64,000 nucleotides of DNA. Origin: Photorhabdus caribbeanensis (GTDB lineage: Bacteria; Pseudomonadota; Gammaproteobacteria; Enterobacterales; Enterobacteriaceae). The stretch is taken from contig NZ_RCWB01000012.1 in assembly GCF_018448885.1 (NCBI RefSeq), forward strand, positions 62,001 through 126,000, read 5' to 3'. Below are positions 44,648-53,919 of the stretch, piece by piece. The notes under the pieces were generated by a model. It was not told where the DNA came from. It saw only the letters and a list, made by a program, of their open reading frames with translations, and ran no database searches. Every line of letters begins with the position of its first letter. Position 1 is the stretch's first letter. Position numbers and translations under genes: made by a program.

Positions 44648-45211
44648 TCAAACTTGAACTTGTTGAGCTAATTGATGAATTATTGTCGCTGTTAATCCCC
44701 AAATGAGATGCTGCTGATACCAATAAAAATAGACACGATGTTGCTGACCACGGCGATTAACATCAAGATAATGATAATTCGAAAGTGAAAGTGCTTCAGA
44801 TAGAGGAACTTCGAATATTTTGGCAACTTCTGTCGGGTTACTGTGGAGGGATAATCTGGGGGGCAATAATCCGACAATAGGCGTCACCAGATAGCCGCTG
44901 ATGCTATTTAAAGGGGCTAGTTGGCCCAGAACCTGAACTTTCTGATGAGGTATGTTAACTTCTTCTTCTGCTTCCCGTAGTGCTGTCGCGATTATTGATT
45001 TATCTTTAGGATCAGCAGCCCCTCCTGGAAAGGCTACTTGACCGGCATGTGATCGTAAAGTTGCGGAGCGTTGGGTCAATAGTAACGTTGGTTTCGGTTT
45101 GCAGATTATCGGCAATAACACCGCAGCATGGCGGTTGTTATCTGAAAGCCGTTTAGGTGGTGGTGGAAGTTGTAACTGAAATCTGTTAACGAAATCAGAC
45201 AGCGATGTCAT
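44648..45211 (-). CDS. nudL: CoA pyrophosphatase NudL (Nudix)
   Basis: A Nudix hydrolase with the CoA-type signature SHAGQVAFPGGAADP followed by REAEEEVNI, which supplies the metal-binding glutamates. It cleaves CoA and derivatives to 3',5'-ADP and phosphopantetheine. The ATG at 45211 overlaps the pabB stop as ATGA and gives MTSLSDFVNRF, aligning with family starts; the longer frame into pabB is rejected. Confidence 0.92.
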   Translation of the reverse strand: MTSLSDFVNRFQLQLPPPPKRLSDNNRHAAVLLPIICKPKPTLLLTQRSATLRSHAGQVAFPGGAADPKDKSIIATALREAEEEVNIPHQKVQVLGQLAPLNSISGYLVTPIVGLLPPRLSLHSNPTEVAKIFEVPLSEALSLSNYHYLDVNRRGQQHRVYFYWYQQHLIWGLTATIIHQLAQQVQV

Positions 45212-46578
45212 ATTACTTTTATTTTCCCTAGTTGCGGCAAAATACAATTCAGCTTATCAAATGTTTCCTGATACTCTTTTTCGGCAATGCTGTCAGCAAC
45301 GATCCCGCCACCAGCCCAACAATATATTTTCTCTTTCTCCGTTAAGAGGGTACGAATGGTGATATTGCTATCCATTGTGCCACAGAAACTAATATAGCCA
45401 ATTGAACCACAATATCCATGTCGGCGGTGAGGTTCAAGTTCTTCTATTATCTCCATCGCTCTGATTTTAGGAGCTCCGGTAATAGAACCTCCGGGAAAAC
45501 AGGCACGTAATAGATCCGTAGCATGTTGTTCATTTGGCAGTATTGCGGTGATTGTGCTAACCAGATGATGAACGGCAGGGAATTGTTCAACCATAAATAA
45601 TTCAGAAACTTTAACTGACCCCGGTGTGGCTACCCGACCGATATCATTACGCAGTAAATCAACGATCATCAGATTTTCAGCTTGGTCTTTTTTCGAAGCC
45701 GCTAGCTTTTCAGCTTGAAGGGCATCCTTTTCTGTATCATCTAAGCGCGGTAATGTTCCCTTAATCGGGCGAGTTTGAATTTGTTTATTTTCCAGGAGTA
45801 AAAAACGTTCCGGTGAGACACTGATAACGCTGTTTTCGGGTAAACGAATAAAGGCTGAAAAAGGTGCGCGGTTGCTTTCATTAAGTTTTATGAATAATTG
45901 CCATTCATCTCCTTGGTAACTAGCGCAAAATCGTTGTGCCAGGTTAACTTGATAACAATCACCACTTAACAGATAGTGATGAATGCAGTTAATTTTCTCA
46001 TTATATTGTTTGGCGCTCATATTTGATTGCCATTCACTGGTCAACGTAAAAGCTGCTTTTGGTGAAGTTTGGTGAGATGTAAGCCAGTTCAGGCGCGCGT
46101 CAACATCACTATAACTGAATAAAATCACCTCTTTTTTATGATGATCAACAATCAGTGCCCAGTCATAAATACCTATTGCCATATCTGGAAACGACAGCTC
46201 ATTTTTGGCTTGTGATGGTAATTCTTCAATATAACGCCCTAGATCATATCCCCATAGACCGAGTGCGCCACCCTGAAATGGCAAATCAGGGTCAAGTTTT
46301 GCCGTAATATTTAATTTCTCTAGCTGCCTTTTTAGCAGGTAAAAGGGATCTTCCTCAGTAATGTAGCTATCACCATTTTCATTTATTTCAGTTGATTTAT
46401 TATGGCTGAGTAACGTTATCCGTGGCTCTGCAACCAGAATATCAAACCGATTATGGGGATGGTTGGCAGAACCAGAGTGGAGCAGCATTGCCCAAGACTG
46501 GTTTGAAATCGGCGTGAAATAGTTGATGGCAGCGTCTGGTTGATAGGGCAATTGCCGTTTTTGTAGTGAAATACTCAT
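45208..46578 (-). CDS. pabB: Aminodeoxychorismate synthase component I
   Basis: The 456-residue protein has the chorismate-binding fold with QVNLAQRFCASYQGDEW, RPIKGTLPR, LMIVDLLRNDIGRVATPGSV, FPGGSITGAPKIRAMEIIEE and IRTLLTE. It aminates chorismate with PabA for folate synthesis. It is translationally coupled to nudL by a 4-bp overlap and starts 139 bp from divergent yoaH. Confidence 0.95.
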   Translation of the reverse strand: MSISLQKRQLPYQPDAAINYFTPISNQSWAMLLHSGSANHPHNRFDILVAEPRITLLSHNKSTEINENGDSYITEEDPFYLLKRQLEKLNITAKLDPDLPFQGGALGLWGYDLGRYIEELPSQAKNELSFPDMAIGIYDWALIVDHHKKEVILFSYSDVDARLNWLTSHQTSPKAAFTLTSEWQSNMSAKQYNEKINCIHHYLLSGDCYQVNLAQRFCASYQGDEWQLFIKLNESNRAPFSAFIRLPENSVISVSPERFLLLENKQIQTRPIKGTLPRLDDTEKDALQAEKLAASKKDQAENLMIVDLLRNDIGRVATPGSVKVSELFMVEQFPAVHHLVSTITAILPNEQHATDLLRACFPGGSITGAPKIRAMEIIEELEPHRRHGYCGSIGYISFCGTMDSNITIRTLLTEKEKIYCWAGGGIVADSIAEKEYQETFDKLNCILPQLGKIKVI

Positions 46579-46717
46579 TATGATGTTGGTTTAGCAGTTG
46601 TAATGCAAAAGTTAGTCTTGATTTTAATCCTTAAAGATTAACATAGAAACCCATTCCTTACTTGAGTTAAAAATCGCTATACTCTTCGGCATAGATCACT
46701 TTATAGAGGTTATTATC

Positions 46718-46897
46718 ATGTTTTCGGGTATGCCAACTTTATCCCATCAGGAACAGCAATTAGCAGTGGAAAAAATTCAGCAATTGATGGTTGAAGGAAT
46801 GAGTAGTGGGGAAGCGATTGCGTTGGTTGCACAAGAAATTCGTGAACAGCATCGAGGAAAAGAACAGGTTAATGTAGTGTTTGATGATGAAAAATGA
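46718..46897 (+). CDS. yoaH: UPF0181 small protein YoaH
   Basis: A 59-residue ORF translated by hand: [20 protein letters not shown], then [20 protein letters not shown] with minor variation and an acidic end FDDEK. It matches YoaH in size, sequence and position next to pabB. AGAGG lies 10 bp upstream of the ATG. The function is unknown. Confidence 0.9.
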   Translation: MFSGMPTLSHQEQQLAVEKIQQLMVEGMSSGEAIALVAQEIREQHRGKEQVNVVFDDEK

Positions 46898-47004
46898 ACA
46901 TAATTAAATTATTTATTTAACAATAGTCACACATTTGTTTTACCTGACATGTTAGGTTAGCTCCATATTTAATCTCTTACTTTGAGATATTAACGGGAGG
47001 TAGT

Positions 47005-47379
47005 ATGAAAGCATGTCATATCATTAACAGAGTTGGCCTATCGGGTGTCGCACTTTTGCTCACTGTTTCATTCACAGTATCTGCTGTATCGGAGAACAAA
47101 CGTGTTGATAAATTTATTTCTTGCGATAATTTAACCAAATCGCAAATTGCCGCTCAAGTAAAGCGTGATTTTCTGCAAAACCGTATTAACCATTGGTCAG
47201 AAGATAGAAAGCAATTGGGAACTTCTAAACCAGTGGTGTGGGTAAAGGCGGAAAATATTACTGGTGATAAAGATATATTAAAAATTCCGCTGACTGTTCG
47301 TGGTTCTAAGCGTGACAAAGATTACCGTGTTGTCGTTGATTGTCAGCAAAATACGATTAGCTATAGCGAATTGAAATAA
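47005..47379 (+). CDS. yebF: YebF-like secreted protein
   Basis: The 124-residue protein has a Sec signal peptide (about residues 1-27, VALLLTVSFTVSAVS). The mature domain contains SCDNLTKSQIAAQVKRDFLQ, PVVWV, LTVRG and YRVVVDCQ. This matches YebF, with its two cysteines in equivalent positions. E. coli YebF is released to the medium. GGGAGG precedes the ATG. Confidence 0.88.
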   Translation: MKACHIINRVGLSGVALLLTVSFTVSAVSENKRVDKFISCDNLTKSQIAAQVKRDFLQNRINHWSEDRKQLGTSKPVVWVKAENITGDKDILKIPLTVRGSKRDKDYRVVVDCQQNTISYSELK

Positions 47380-47392
47380 CATTTTCTGCTAG

Positions 47393-48406
<1,014 letters not shown>

Positions 48407-48414
48407 TTGGATAT

Positions 48415-48436
48415 AACCACCGGTTATCCGGTGGTT
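48415..48436. terminator. Hairpin between pip and convergent holE
   Basis: AACCACCGG and CCGGTGGTT form a 9-bp stem with loop TTAT, 9 bp after pip and 18 bp after the holE stop. There is no long T-run on either strand, but the position between convergent genes suggests a shared terminator. Confidence 0.6.
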
Positions 48437-48453
48437 ACTCACTGACTGGCTGA

Positions 48454-48684
48454 TTAGCGGCCTTTGGGTTCGTAGGGTAAGCGGGAAAGCTGTTTGGATA
48501 ATTGGCGATAATGCACTAAGCGTTGTTGAAAATATTGCCGCAGATACTCGGGTTGCTCTTGTTCAACTGTATCAGGAAGTACTGACATATTGTAACGTTC
48601 CTTAAAAGCTACGCCGGAAGCTGCCAAATCAACATTCACTTTATCCATATTCTCTGTGGAAAGCTCGGCCAGATTATGTTTCAT
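48454..48684 (-). CDS. holE: DNA polymerase III theta subunit
   Basis: The 76-residue protein matches HolE ([43 protein letters not shown]). It binds the epsilon proofreading subunit in the polymerase core. Position next to yobA-ftnA is as in enterics. Confidence 0.95.
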   Translation of the reverse strand: MKHNLAELSTENMDKVNVDLAASGVAFKERYNMSVLPDTVEQEQPEYLRQYFQQRLVHYRQLSKQLSRLPYEPKGR

Positions 48685-48770
48685 AAGTGTCTCTCTAATT
48701 CACAAAGTGATAAAACTAATCCAGACAGGTTTCTCTGGCAAGGTCTGAATTGATTATTTTATAAATATAA

Positions 48771-48875
48771 ATAATATTCATTATCATTAAATATAAAAAT
48801 TCCTTGATGAAGATTATTTTGTAAATGTAATTCATTTTCATTTAAATATATTAAATGAGATTCATTTTCATTTTT
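48771..48875 (+). promoter_or_regulatory. Array of Fur-like sites upstream of ftnA
   Basis: Three related AT-rich motifs occur in one orientation: ATATTCATTATCATTA (about 48774-48789), GTAATTCATTTTCATTTA (48827-48844) and GAGATTCATTTTCATTTT (48857-48874). Each resembles a Fur half- or full site. E. coli ftnA is known to be activated by Fur through upstream sites that displace H-NS; this array fits that arrangement. Exact boundaries are by eye. Confidence 0.6.
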
Positions 48876-48998
48876 TTGTCGAAAAATACATTTATATTTC
48901 AATGTGATATGTATATTTGATTTATTTTCTCTTATTGGGTTTTATTATTCTAATTTAATTGGCATAATATAGGTGAATTAATGACTGGAGTATCTATT

Positions 48999-49502
48999 AT
49001 GTTAAACCAAGAAATGATTAATAAATTAAATGAGCAGATGAATCTGGAGTTCTATTCTGCGAATTTATATCTGCAAATGAGTGCATGGTGCAGTGAACGA
49101 GGATTACCTGGTGCCGCTGCGTTTTTTAAATCACATTCCCAGGAAGAAATGCAGCATATGCATCGCTTGTTTGATTATCTGAGTGATACAGGTGCAATGC
49201 CGCGTTTGGGGCAAATTGATGCGCCTTCCGCTGATTATGAATCTATAACCCATGTACTCAATAGAACTTATGAACACGAGAAGTCTATTACTGCCGAAAT
49301 TAATAAGCTTGCTCATTTGGCGATAACCACGCAGGATTATTCTACTTTTAACTTTCTGCAATGGTATGTAGCAGAACAGCATGAAGAAGAGAAATTGTTT
49401 AAATCTATCCTTGATAAATTAGGTATGGTTGGTGAGGATGGTAAAGCGCTTTTCCTATTGGATAAGGATCTGAAAGGTCTGGCTGCCGCAAATCCTGTCT
49501 AA
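48999..49502 (+). CDS. ftnA: Bacterial non-haem ferritin
   Basis: The four-helix protein of 167 residues starts [20 protein letters not shown]. It has ferroxidase ligands in [10 protein letters not shown] and in [17 protein letters not shown], with further acidic ligands in [14 protein letters not shown]. It stores iron as a 24-mer. The ATG at 48999 (with TGGAG upstream) is preferred to the in-frame ATG at 48981. Confidence 0.95.
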   Translation: MLNQEMINKLNEQMNLEFYSANLYLQMSAWCSERGLPGAAAFFKSHSQEEMQHMHRLFDYLSDTGAMPRLGQIDAPSADYESITHVLNRTYEHEKSITAEINKLAHLAITTQDYSTFNFLQWYVAEQHEEEKLFKSILDKLGMVGEDGKALFLLDKDLKGLAAANPV

Positions 49503-49520
49503 TGAAATGGAATTAATTAG

Positions 49521-49581
49521 CCGCAGTAGTCGCAATAACTTTAGGTATTTAAAGTCAATGCTGCGGTTTTCCTTTATTTTT
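49521..49581 (+). terminator. Terminator of ftnA
   Basis: CCGCAG at 49521 pairs with CTGCGG at 49561, with an inner ACTTTA/TAAAGT stem, followed by TTTTCCTTTATTTTT. Confidence 0.7.
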
Positions 49582-49696
49582 GCGCGATAGTTCACAAGAC
49601 GAAATTCTTATTGTAAGTTATCGCAGATAAGATAACTCTTTTGATATAAAATGATGACGATTTATAGAGATTCATTTGAAAATTAAGAGGTTATTG

Positions 49697-50083
49697 ATGA
49701 CCATTAACACAATCCGCTCTTTTTGCCGAAAATTATCTGCTTTAATTGTTCTTTTTGTTGGCATATCTTGCCAGCAAGCTTTGGCTCATGCGCACTTAAC
49801 AGAACAAATTCCGGCAGAAGATGCTACCGTAGAAAATACGCCGCAGGTAATCACGCTAAGCTTTTCTGAAGGTATTGAACTGAATTTTTGTAAAGTAAAA
49901 GTAACCGGCCCGGAAAATAAACCTATTAAAACCGGAAAATTGAAGCTTGATCCGGCAACTAATACAAAACTGATTCTTCCTATCGAAGATAAACTAACGA
50001 CAGGGAGATATGATGTTAACTGGAGCGTGGTCTCTGTTGATGGGCATAAGACCAAAGGTGTCTATAGCTTTACAGTGAAATAA
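49697..50083 (+). CDS. yobA: CopC-domain periplasmic protein YobA
   Basis: The 128-residue protein has a signal peptide ending ALAHAHLTEQIPAED. After cleavage the copper-ligand His is N-terminal, as in CopC proteins. The CopC fold follows with a conserved DGHKTKGVYSF end. The ATG at 49697 follows AAGAGG; the frame's earlier TTG is rejected. The stop lies 2 bp before yebZ, so the pair forms a CopCD-like copper handling operon. Confidence 0.92.
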   Translation: MTINTIRSFCRKLSALIVLFVGISCQQALAHAHLTEQIPAEDATVENTPQVITLSFSEGIELNFCKVKVTGPENKPIKTGKLKLDPATNTKLILPIEDKLTTGRYDVNWSVVSVDGHKTKGVYSFTVK

Positions 50084-50085
50084 TT

Positions 50086-50979
50086 ATGTCTCTGGCGGTG
50101 CTGTATATTCTTTGTCGCTTCACCCATTTTGTGGCAGTTATGTTAATGTTTGGCTTTAGCGTATTTACTGCCATCTTGGTTCCTGAGCGTTTATCTGTTC
50201 TGATTGATGCGCGCCTTCGTTTAGGGGTAATTATCAGTACCGTTGTGACATTAATAACAACAATTGGATGGTTGGCAATTCAAGCGGGAATAATGGGTGA
50301 TGGTTGGCAGGATATTTATAATCTAGAAATCTGGTTGGCAGTACTGGGAACAACTTTTGGTAAAGTTTGGCAATGGCAAATACTGATTTCAATAGTTGCT
50401 ATGGGGTTTTTGTTTATCAGTAAACAAAAAGCCAGAAATATTCTGATGTTAATTAGTTCTACAGTTTTACTCTCCTGCCATGCTTTTATAGGACATTCGG
50501 TAATGCATGATGGGATAACTGGCATTTTTTCTCAGGTTATTCAGGTAATTCACTTAGTAAGTGTTGGGTATTGGTTTGGTGGATTATGGCCCTTTTTGTT
50601 ATGCCTACAATTTTTACGGATACAAAATGAATTGGCCATAGGGTTGGATAAACAGATTATGATTTCTATGATGCGTTTTTCCAAGTATGGTCACGTTGCT
50701 GTAACCCTGATTATTATGACGGGCATCATAAGCAGCTTAATTTTGCTGCCGAACTGGCCGAAATATAGCGGCAGTGAATATCAATCCATGCTATGGCTGA
50801 AGATAGCATTAGTGGCGGGTATGGTGATGCTGGCATTAATTAACCGCTATATCTTGGTTCCTAAACTGAAACAACCTGGCCGCTATCAATTGTTGATGAT
50901 CAATAGTTGGATTGAAATTATCCTTGGAGCATTGGTTTTATTATGTGTTGCTGCTTTTGCTACTTATCAACCGATTTGA
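50086..50979 (+). CDS. yebZ: CopD-domain inner-membrane protein YebZ
   Basis: The 297-residue protein has about eight membrane helices with conserved histidines in FTHFVAVMLMFG, CHAFIGHSVMHDG and VIQVIHLVSVGYWFGGLWP, typical of CopD copper-transport proteins. It is translationally adjacent to yobA and upstream of yebY, the same order as in E. coli. Confidence 0.93.
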   Translation: MSLAVLYILCRFTHFVAVMLMFGFSVFTAILVPERLSVLIDARLRLGVIISTVVTLITTIGWLAIQAGIMGDGWQDIYNLEIWLAVLGTTFGKVWQWQILISIVAMGFLFISKQKARNILMLISSTVLLSCHAFIGHSVMHDGITGIFSQVIQVIHLVSVGYWFGGLWPFLLCLQFLRIQNELAIGLDKQIMISMMRFSKYGHVAVTLIIMTGIISSLILLPNWPKYSGSEYQSMLWLKIALVAGMVMLALINRYILVPKLKQPGRYQLLMINSWIEIILGALVLLCVAAFATYQPI

Positions 50980-51125
50980 TTTTCTTAACTGACTAGTGCT
51001 ATTGGTGTAGTCTATTCTTGACGCTAAAATATAGTGAATATGGCAGAAGCTGGAGTGTATAGATAGTGATAGATAGTGTGAAAAGATCCACTTCGCTCGC
51101 TTTTATATCTAGATTGGTAACTATT

Positions 51126-51467
51126 ATGAAACGTTTACTCTTATTACTTTCCTTGTTTTGTCTCTCTTTTCAAAATGTTGCTGCACCGATTGAAACGGTG
51201 AGTAAGCTACAATTTGGTGATAAATGGGCATTTACACGGGAAGAGGTGATGTTGGATTGCCGAACAAATAAGGCTCTGTTTGTGATTAATCCCAGTACGT
51301 TAGTGCAATACCCATTGAATGATATAGCGACAGAGATGATGAAGGTAGGGAAAGTGAATGCTAAACCTTTGGATATTATTCTGTTGGATGATAACAAAAA
51401 TCCGACTCAAAAAATGAGTATAGAGCCATTCCAACAAGCAGCTCTAGCACTGTGCGATAAAAGATAA
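51126..51467 (+). CDS. yebY: DUF2511 periplasmic protein YebY
   Basis: The 113-residue protein has a signal peptide ([20 protein letters not shown]). The mature domain, [16 protein letters not shown] to [11 protein letters not shown], matches YebY and has two cysteines likely forming a disulphide. Synteny with yobA-yebZ supports the call. The ATG at 51126 sets the signal; upstream in-frame codons are unlikely. YebY has been linked to copper-protein maturation. Confidence 0.88.
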   Translation: MKRLLLLLSLFCLSFQNVAAPIETVSKLQFGDKWAFTREEVMLDCRTNKALFVINPSTLVQYPLNDIATEMMKVGKVNAKPLDIILLDDNKNPTQKMSIEPFQQAALALCDKR

Positions 51468-51576
51468 TGTCATTGAGTAAGCGATAGCACCTGTTTGGTT
51501 TAATGGAAGGTGTTGTTTTTGATTATTTATTATCCAAAAAGTTGGTAAAATGCAAGTATGTCAGCTACGCTTTAAA

Positions 51577-51673
51577 TTGTAAGTTGTTTTACGTCTCAAT
51601 GACACTTTTAGCGCACGGCTCTTAAGAGCCATTTTCCCTAGGCCGAGTAGAGGAGTCAACTCGGCCTTTTTTT
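51577..51673 (+). ncRNA. sdsR: SdsR (RyeB) small RNA
   Basis: The block CTTTTAGCGCACGGCTCTT followed by AAGAGCCATTTTCCCTAGG matches the conserved core of enterobacterial SdsR. The 3' terminator stem GGCCGAGT/ACTCGGCC with TTTTTTT (51641-51673) is in the right place. A sigmaS-type -10 (GCTACGCT near 51563-51570) fits stationary-phase expression. The gene lies beside yebY, as in E. coli. SdsR is an Hfq- and ProQ-associated repressor of porin and mismatch-repair mRNAs. The 5' end is estimated. Confidence 0.88.
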
Positions 51674-51692
51674 GTCACAAATTTTGTGGACA

Positions 51693-51935
51693 TCAGACCA
51701 CCCTCATCACCCACGCATGTTTTTGTCTGTCATAATGCTTTCTATAGAGAAGAATGTGTTTATCGTTTAATAAGGCGGGAATACTGGTGTGTTCATCCCA
51801 TCCATCCAACTGCATGCAAAGTTCGCGGTCGGAATTACAAGGAATGCTAATGGTGATATCGTCCTCTTCAGAAGGTGAAGAGAGAATAGCATCATCAATT
51901 TCGTAGCTGGAAATTCTTAATCTTGTTTGGTTCAT
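51693..51935 (-). CDS. yebV: DUF1480 protein YebV
   Basis: The 80-residue protein contains the family core ISIPCNSDRELCMQLDGWDE, TSIPALLN and LLYRKHYDRQKHAWVMR, as in YebV. Function unknown. It is convergent with sdsR and stands alone upstream of a region without a clear gene. Confidence 0.9.
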   Translation of the reverse strand: MNQTRLRISSYEIDDAILSSPSEEDDITISIPCNSDRELCMQLDGWDEHTSIPALLNDKHILLYRKHYDRQKHAWVMRVV

Positions 51936-52120
51936 GATCGCTCCTTAACTTTTAGATAACAGGTAAGACCAGTAGGGCCATCATTGAGGATAGATCAAAT
52001 AGCTGAGATTTCCAGTAATAATATTTTCTGTGTTGGATAATCGGTAGATGATATTGCTGTTATAATTATCTGTTCTAAAACTTACTATCGTCATATTGCT
52101 TTTTTTATCTTTGTCATTCT

Positions 52121-52508
52121 TTGGCCTTTTATACATTCAGTAGGAAATATTTATTTGGTGTGGTAGTAAGGAGCCAAAGTGTTGGTGATGGTTTGGTAAA
52201 TGCAATAATTCTACGGATAAATTGTTTGAATGTTTTGTTTTTTACTACACAACTAGTCAACTCTCAAATGAAAGAGGCTAATGAGCGACACTGTTATCAG
52301 ATAATTGATCTTTATAATTGTGGAAAAGTTCAATTTAATTTTATTATATGGGGACCTAGAGGTGCTGACAGTGAATCATATTCATACTGGTTGTGCCTCT
52401 GATAATGTTTTGCTAAGTAGTGTGATATCTCACAAGCTTTTGCGAGTATTCAATAAATATATTAAAGAATATCTTATTAAAGATAGTAAAGAATTTACGT
52501 CAGTGTGA
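52121..52508 (+). pseudogene. Possible frameshifted gene remnant in the 51936-52599 gap
   Basis: Within a 660-bp stretch without a recognised gene, two overlapping plus-strand frames look protein-like. The first has MKEANERHCYQIIDLYNCGK and stops at 52402. A second frame continues with HIHTGCASDNVLLSSVISHK and KEYLIKDSKEF to 52508. Joining them needs a frameshift near 52360. E. coli carries yebST and rsmF at this place; I see no resemblance to them. Family unknown, weak support. Confidence 0.3.
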
Positions 52509-52599
52509 CAGACTGTTAACCTTATTGTTATGGGCATTTGATATTTTTTTGATATAAAAATAGAGATGCGTTTTGTGAATTTCATCGGATAGGTCAATT

Positions 52600-53097
52600 A
52601 TGAATAAAAATGAGTTCTATCGGGAGCTTACGGGGGACTTAAAAGCTCTGTTGTCTGGTGAGTATGACTTAATAGCGACATTGGCTAATGCCAGTGCATT
52701 GTTGTATGAACGCTTGCATGACGTTAACTGGGTTGGCTTTTACCTGATTGATGGTGATACGTTGGTGTTAGGGCCATTTCAGGGAAAAGTTGCTTGTGTC
52801 AGAATACCTGTTGGCAAGGGGGTATGCGGAACGGCTGTATTGGAAAAGCGTATCCAGCGTGTTGATGATGTTCATATGTTTCCTGGCCATATCGCCTGTG
52901 ATGCTGCTAGTAACGCTGAAATTGTGTTGCCGTTGATCGTAAACGATAGAATCATCGGTGTATTGGATATTGATAGTACGGTCTTTAATAGGTTCGACGA
53001 GAAAGACGAATTTGGCTTACAAGCCCTTATTGATGGGCTTTGTGCTCATTTAGAACAGTGCGTTATGCCTAAATATGTTGAATTGAATGTAACTTAA
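52600..53097 (+). CDS. msrC: Free methionine-(R)-sulfoxide reductase
   Basis: The 165-residue GAF-domain protein has WVGFYLIDGDTLVLGPFQGK, the catalytic cysteines in KVACVRI, GKGVCGTA and GHIACDAAS, and the C-terminal FDEKDEFGLQAL. It reduces free methionine-R-sulfoxide with thioredoxin. It precedes proQ as in E. coli. Confidence 0.94.
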   Translation: MNKNEFYRELTGDLKALLSGEYDLIATLANASALLYERLHDVNWVGFYLIDGDTLVLGPFQGKVACVRIPVGKGVCGTAVLEKRIQRVDDVHMFPGHIACDAASNAEIVLPLIVNDRIIGVLDIDSTVFNRFDEKDEFGLQALIDGLCAHLEQCVMPKYVELNVT

Positions 53098-53192
53098 CAT
53101 ATGGATAACGTGGCATTTATCAGCAACGCTATTATAATGACGCCAGTTCATGCCTATGCTGGTTGGCAAAACCGTTGTAATCAGGAAATTTC

Positions 53193-53900
53193 ATGGAAAA
53201 TCAACCTAAGTTGAATAGTAGTAAAGAGATTATTGCTTTTTTAGCTGAGCGTTTCCCGCTCTGTTTCGTAGCTGAAGGTGAAGCTCGTCCTTTAAAGATC
53301 GGTATTTTTCAAGATATCGTTGAACGTATTCAGGACGAAGAGTGTTTAAGTAAAACACAACTGCGCTCCGCCTTACGTCTGTACACATCAAGTTGGCGCT
53401 ATCTGTATGGTGTTAAAGAAGGTGCACAGCGTGTTGACCTTGATGGTAATTCATGCGGTGAATTGGAAGCGGAACATATTGAACACGCTCTCCAGCAACT
53501 GACTGAAGCCAAAGCACGAGTTCAGGCACAGCGTGCGGAGCAAAGAGCTAAGAAACGTGAGGCTGAAAATGCGGCCGCTGGTGAAAAAAATGAACGGCCC
53601 GTAGCCAAGAAACCAGCTCCCCGTCGCCGTGCTAACAATACTGAGGGGGAAAAACGGCAGCAACAACCACGCCAACAAAAGCGCCCTCAGCAAGCACGTA
53701 AGCCAGCTGCTAAACCTGCTCAACCTGTACCGGCTCAGATTATCGATGTTTCATCGCTGAAAATTGGTCAGGAAATTAAAGTAAGAGTGGGTAAAAGTTC
53801 AGTGGATGCTTCTGTGCTTGAAATCGCCAAAGATGGTGTACGAGTACAATTGCCTTCCGGTTTGGCAATGATTGTACGCGCAGAACATTTACAGTTCTGA
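53193..53900 (+). CDS. proQ: RNA chaperone ProQ
   Basis: The 235-residue protein has the N-terminal FinO/ProQ domain ([35 protein letters not shown]). A Lys/Arg/Gln-rich linker with [12 protein letters not shown] follows, then the C-terminal Tudor-like domain ending [10 protein letters not shown]. It binds structured sRNAs and mRNA 3' ends. prc starts 20 bp downstream. Confidence 0.96.
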   Translation: MENQPKLNSSKEIIAFLAERFPLCFVAEGEARPLKIGIFQDIVERIQDEECLSKTQLRSALRLYTSSWRYLYGVKEGAQRVDLDGNSCGELEAEHIEHALQQLTEAKARVQAQRAEQRAKKREAENAAAGEKNERPVAKKPAPRRRANNTEGEKRQQQPRQQKRPQQARKPAAKPAQPVPAQIIDVSSLKIGQEIKVRVGKSSVDASVLEIAKDGVRVQLPSGLAMIVRAEHLQF

Positions 53901-53919
53901 TACGGAGGCCAACCTGGGC

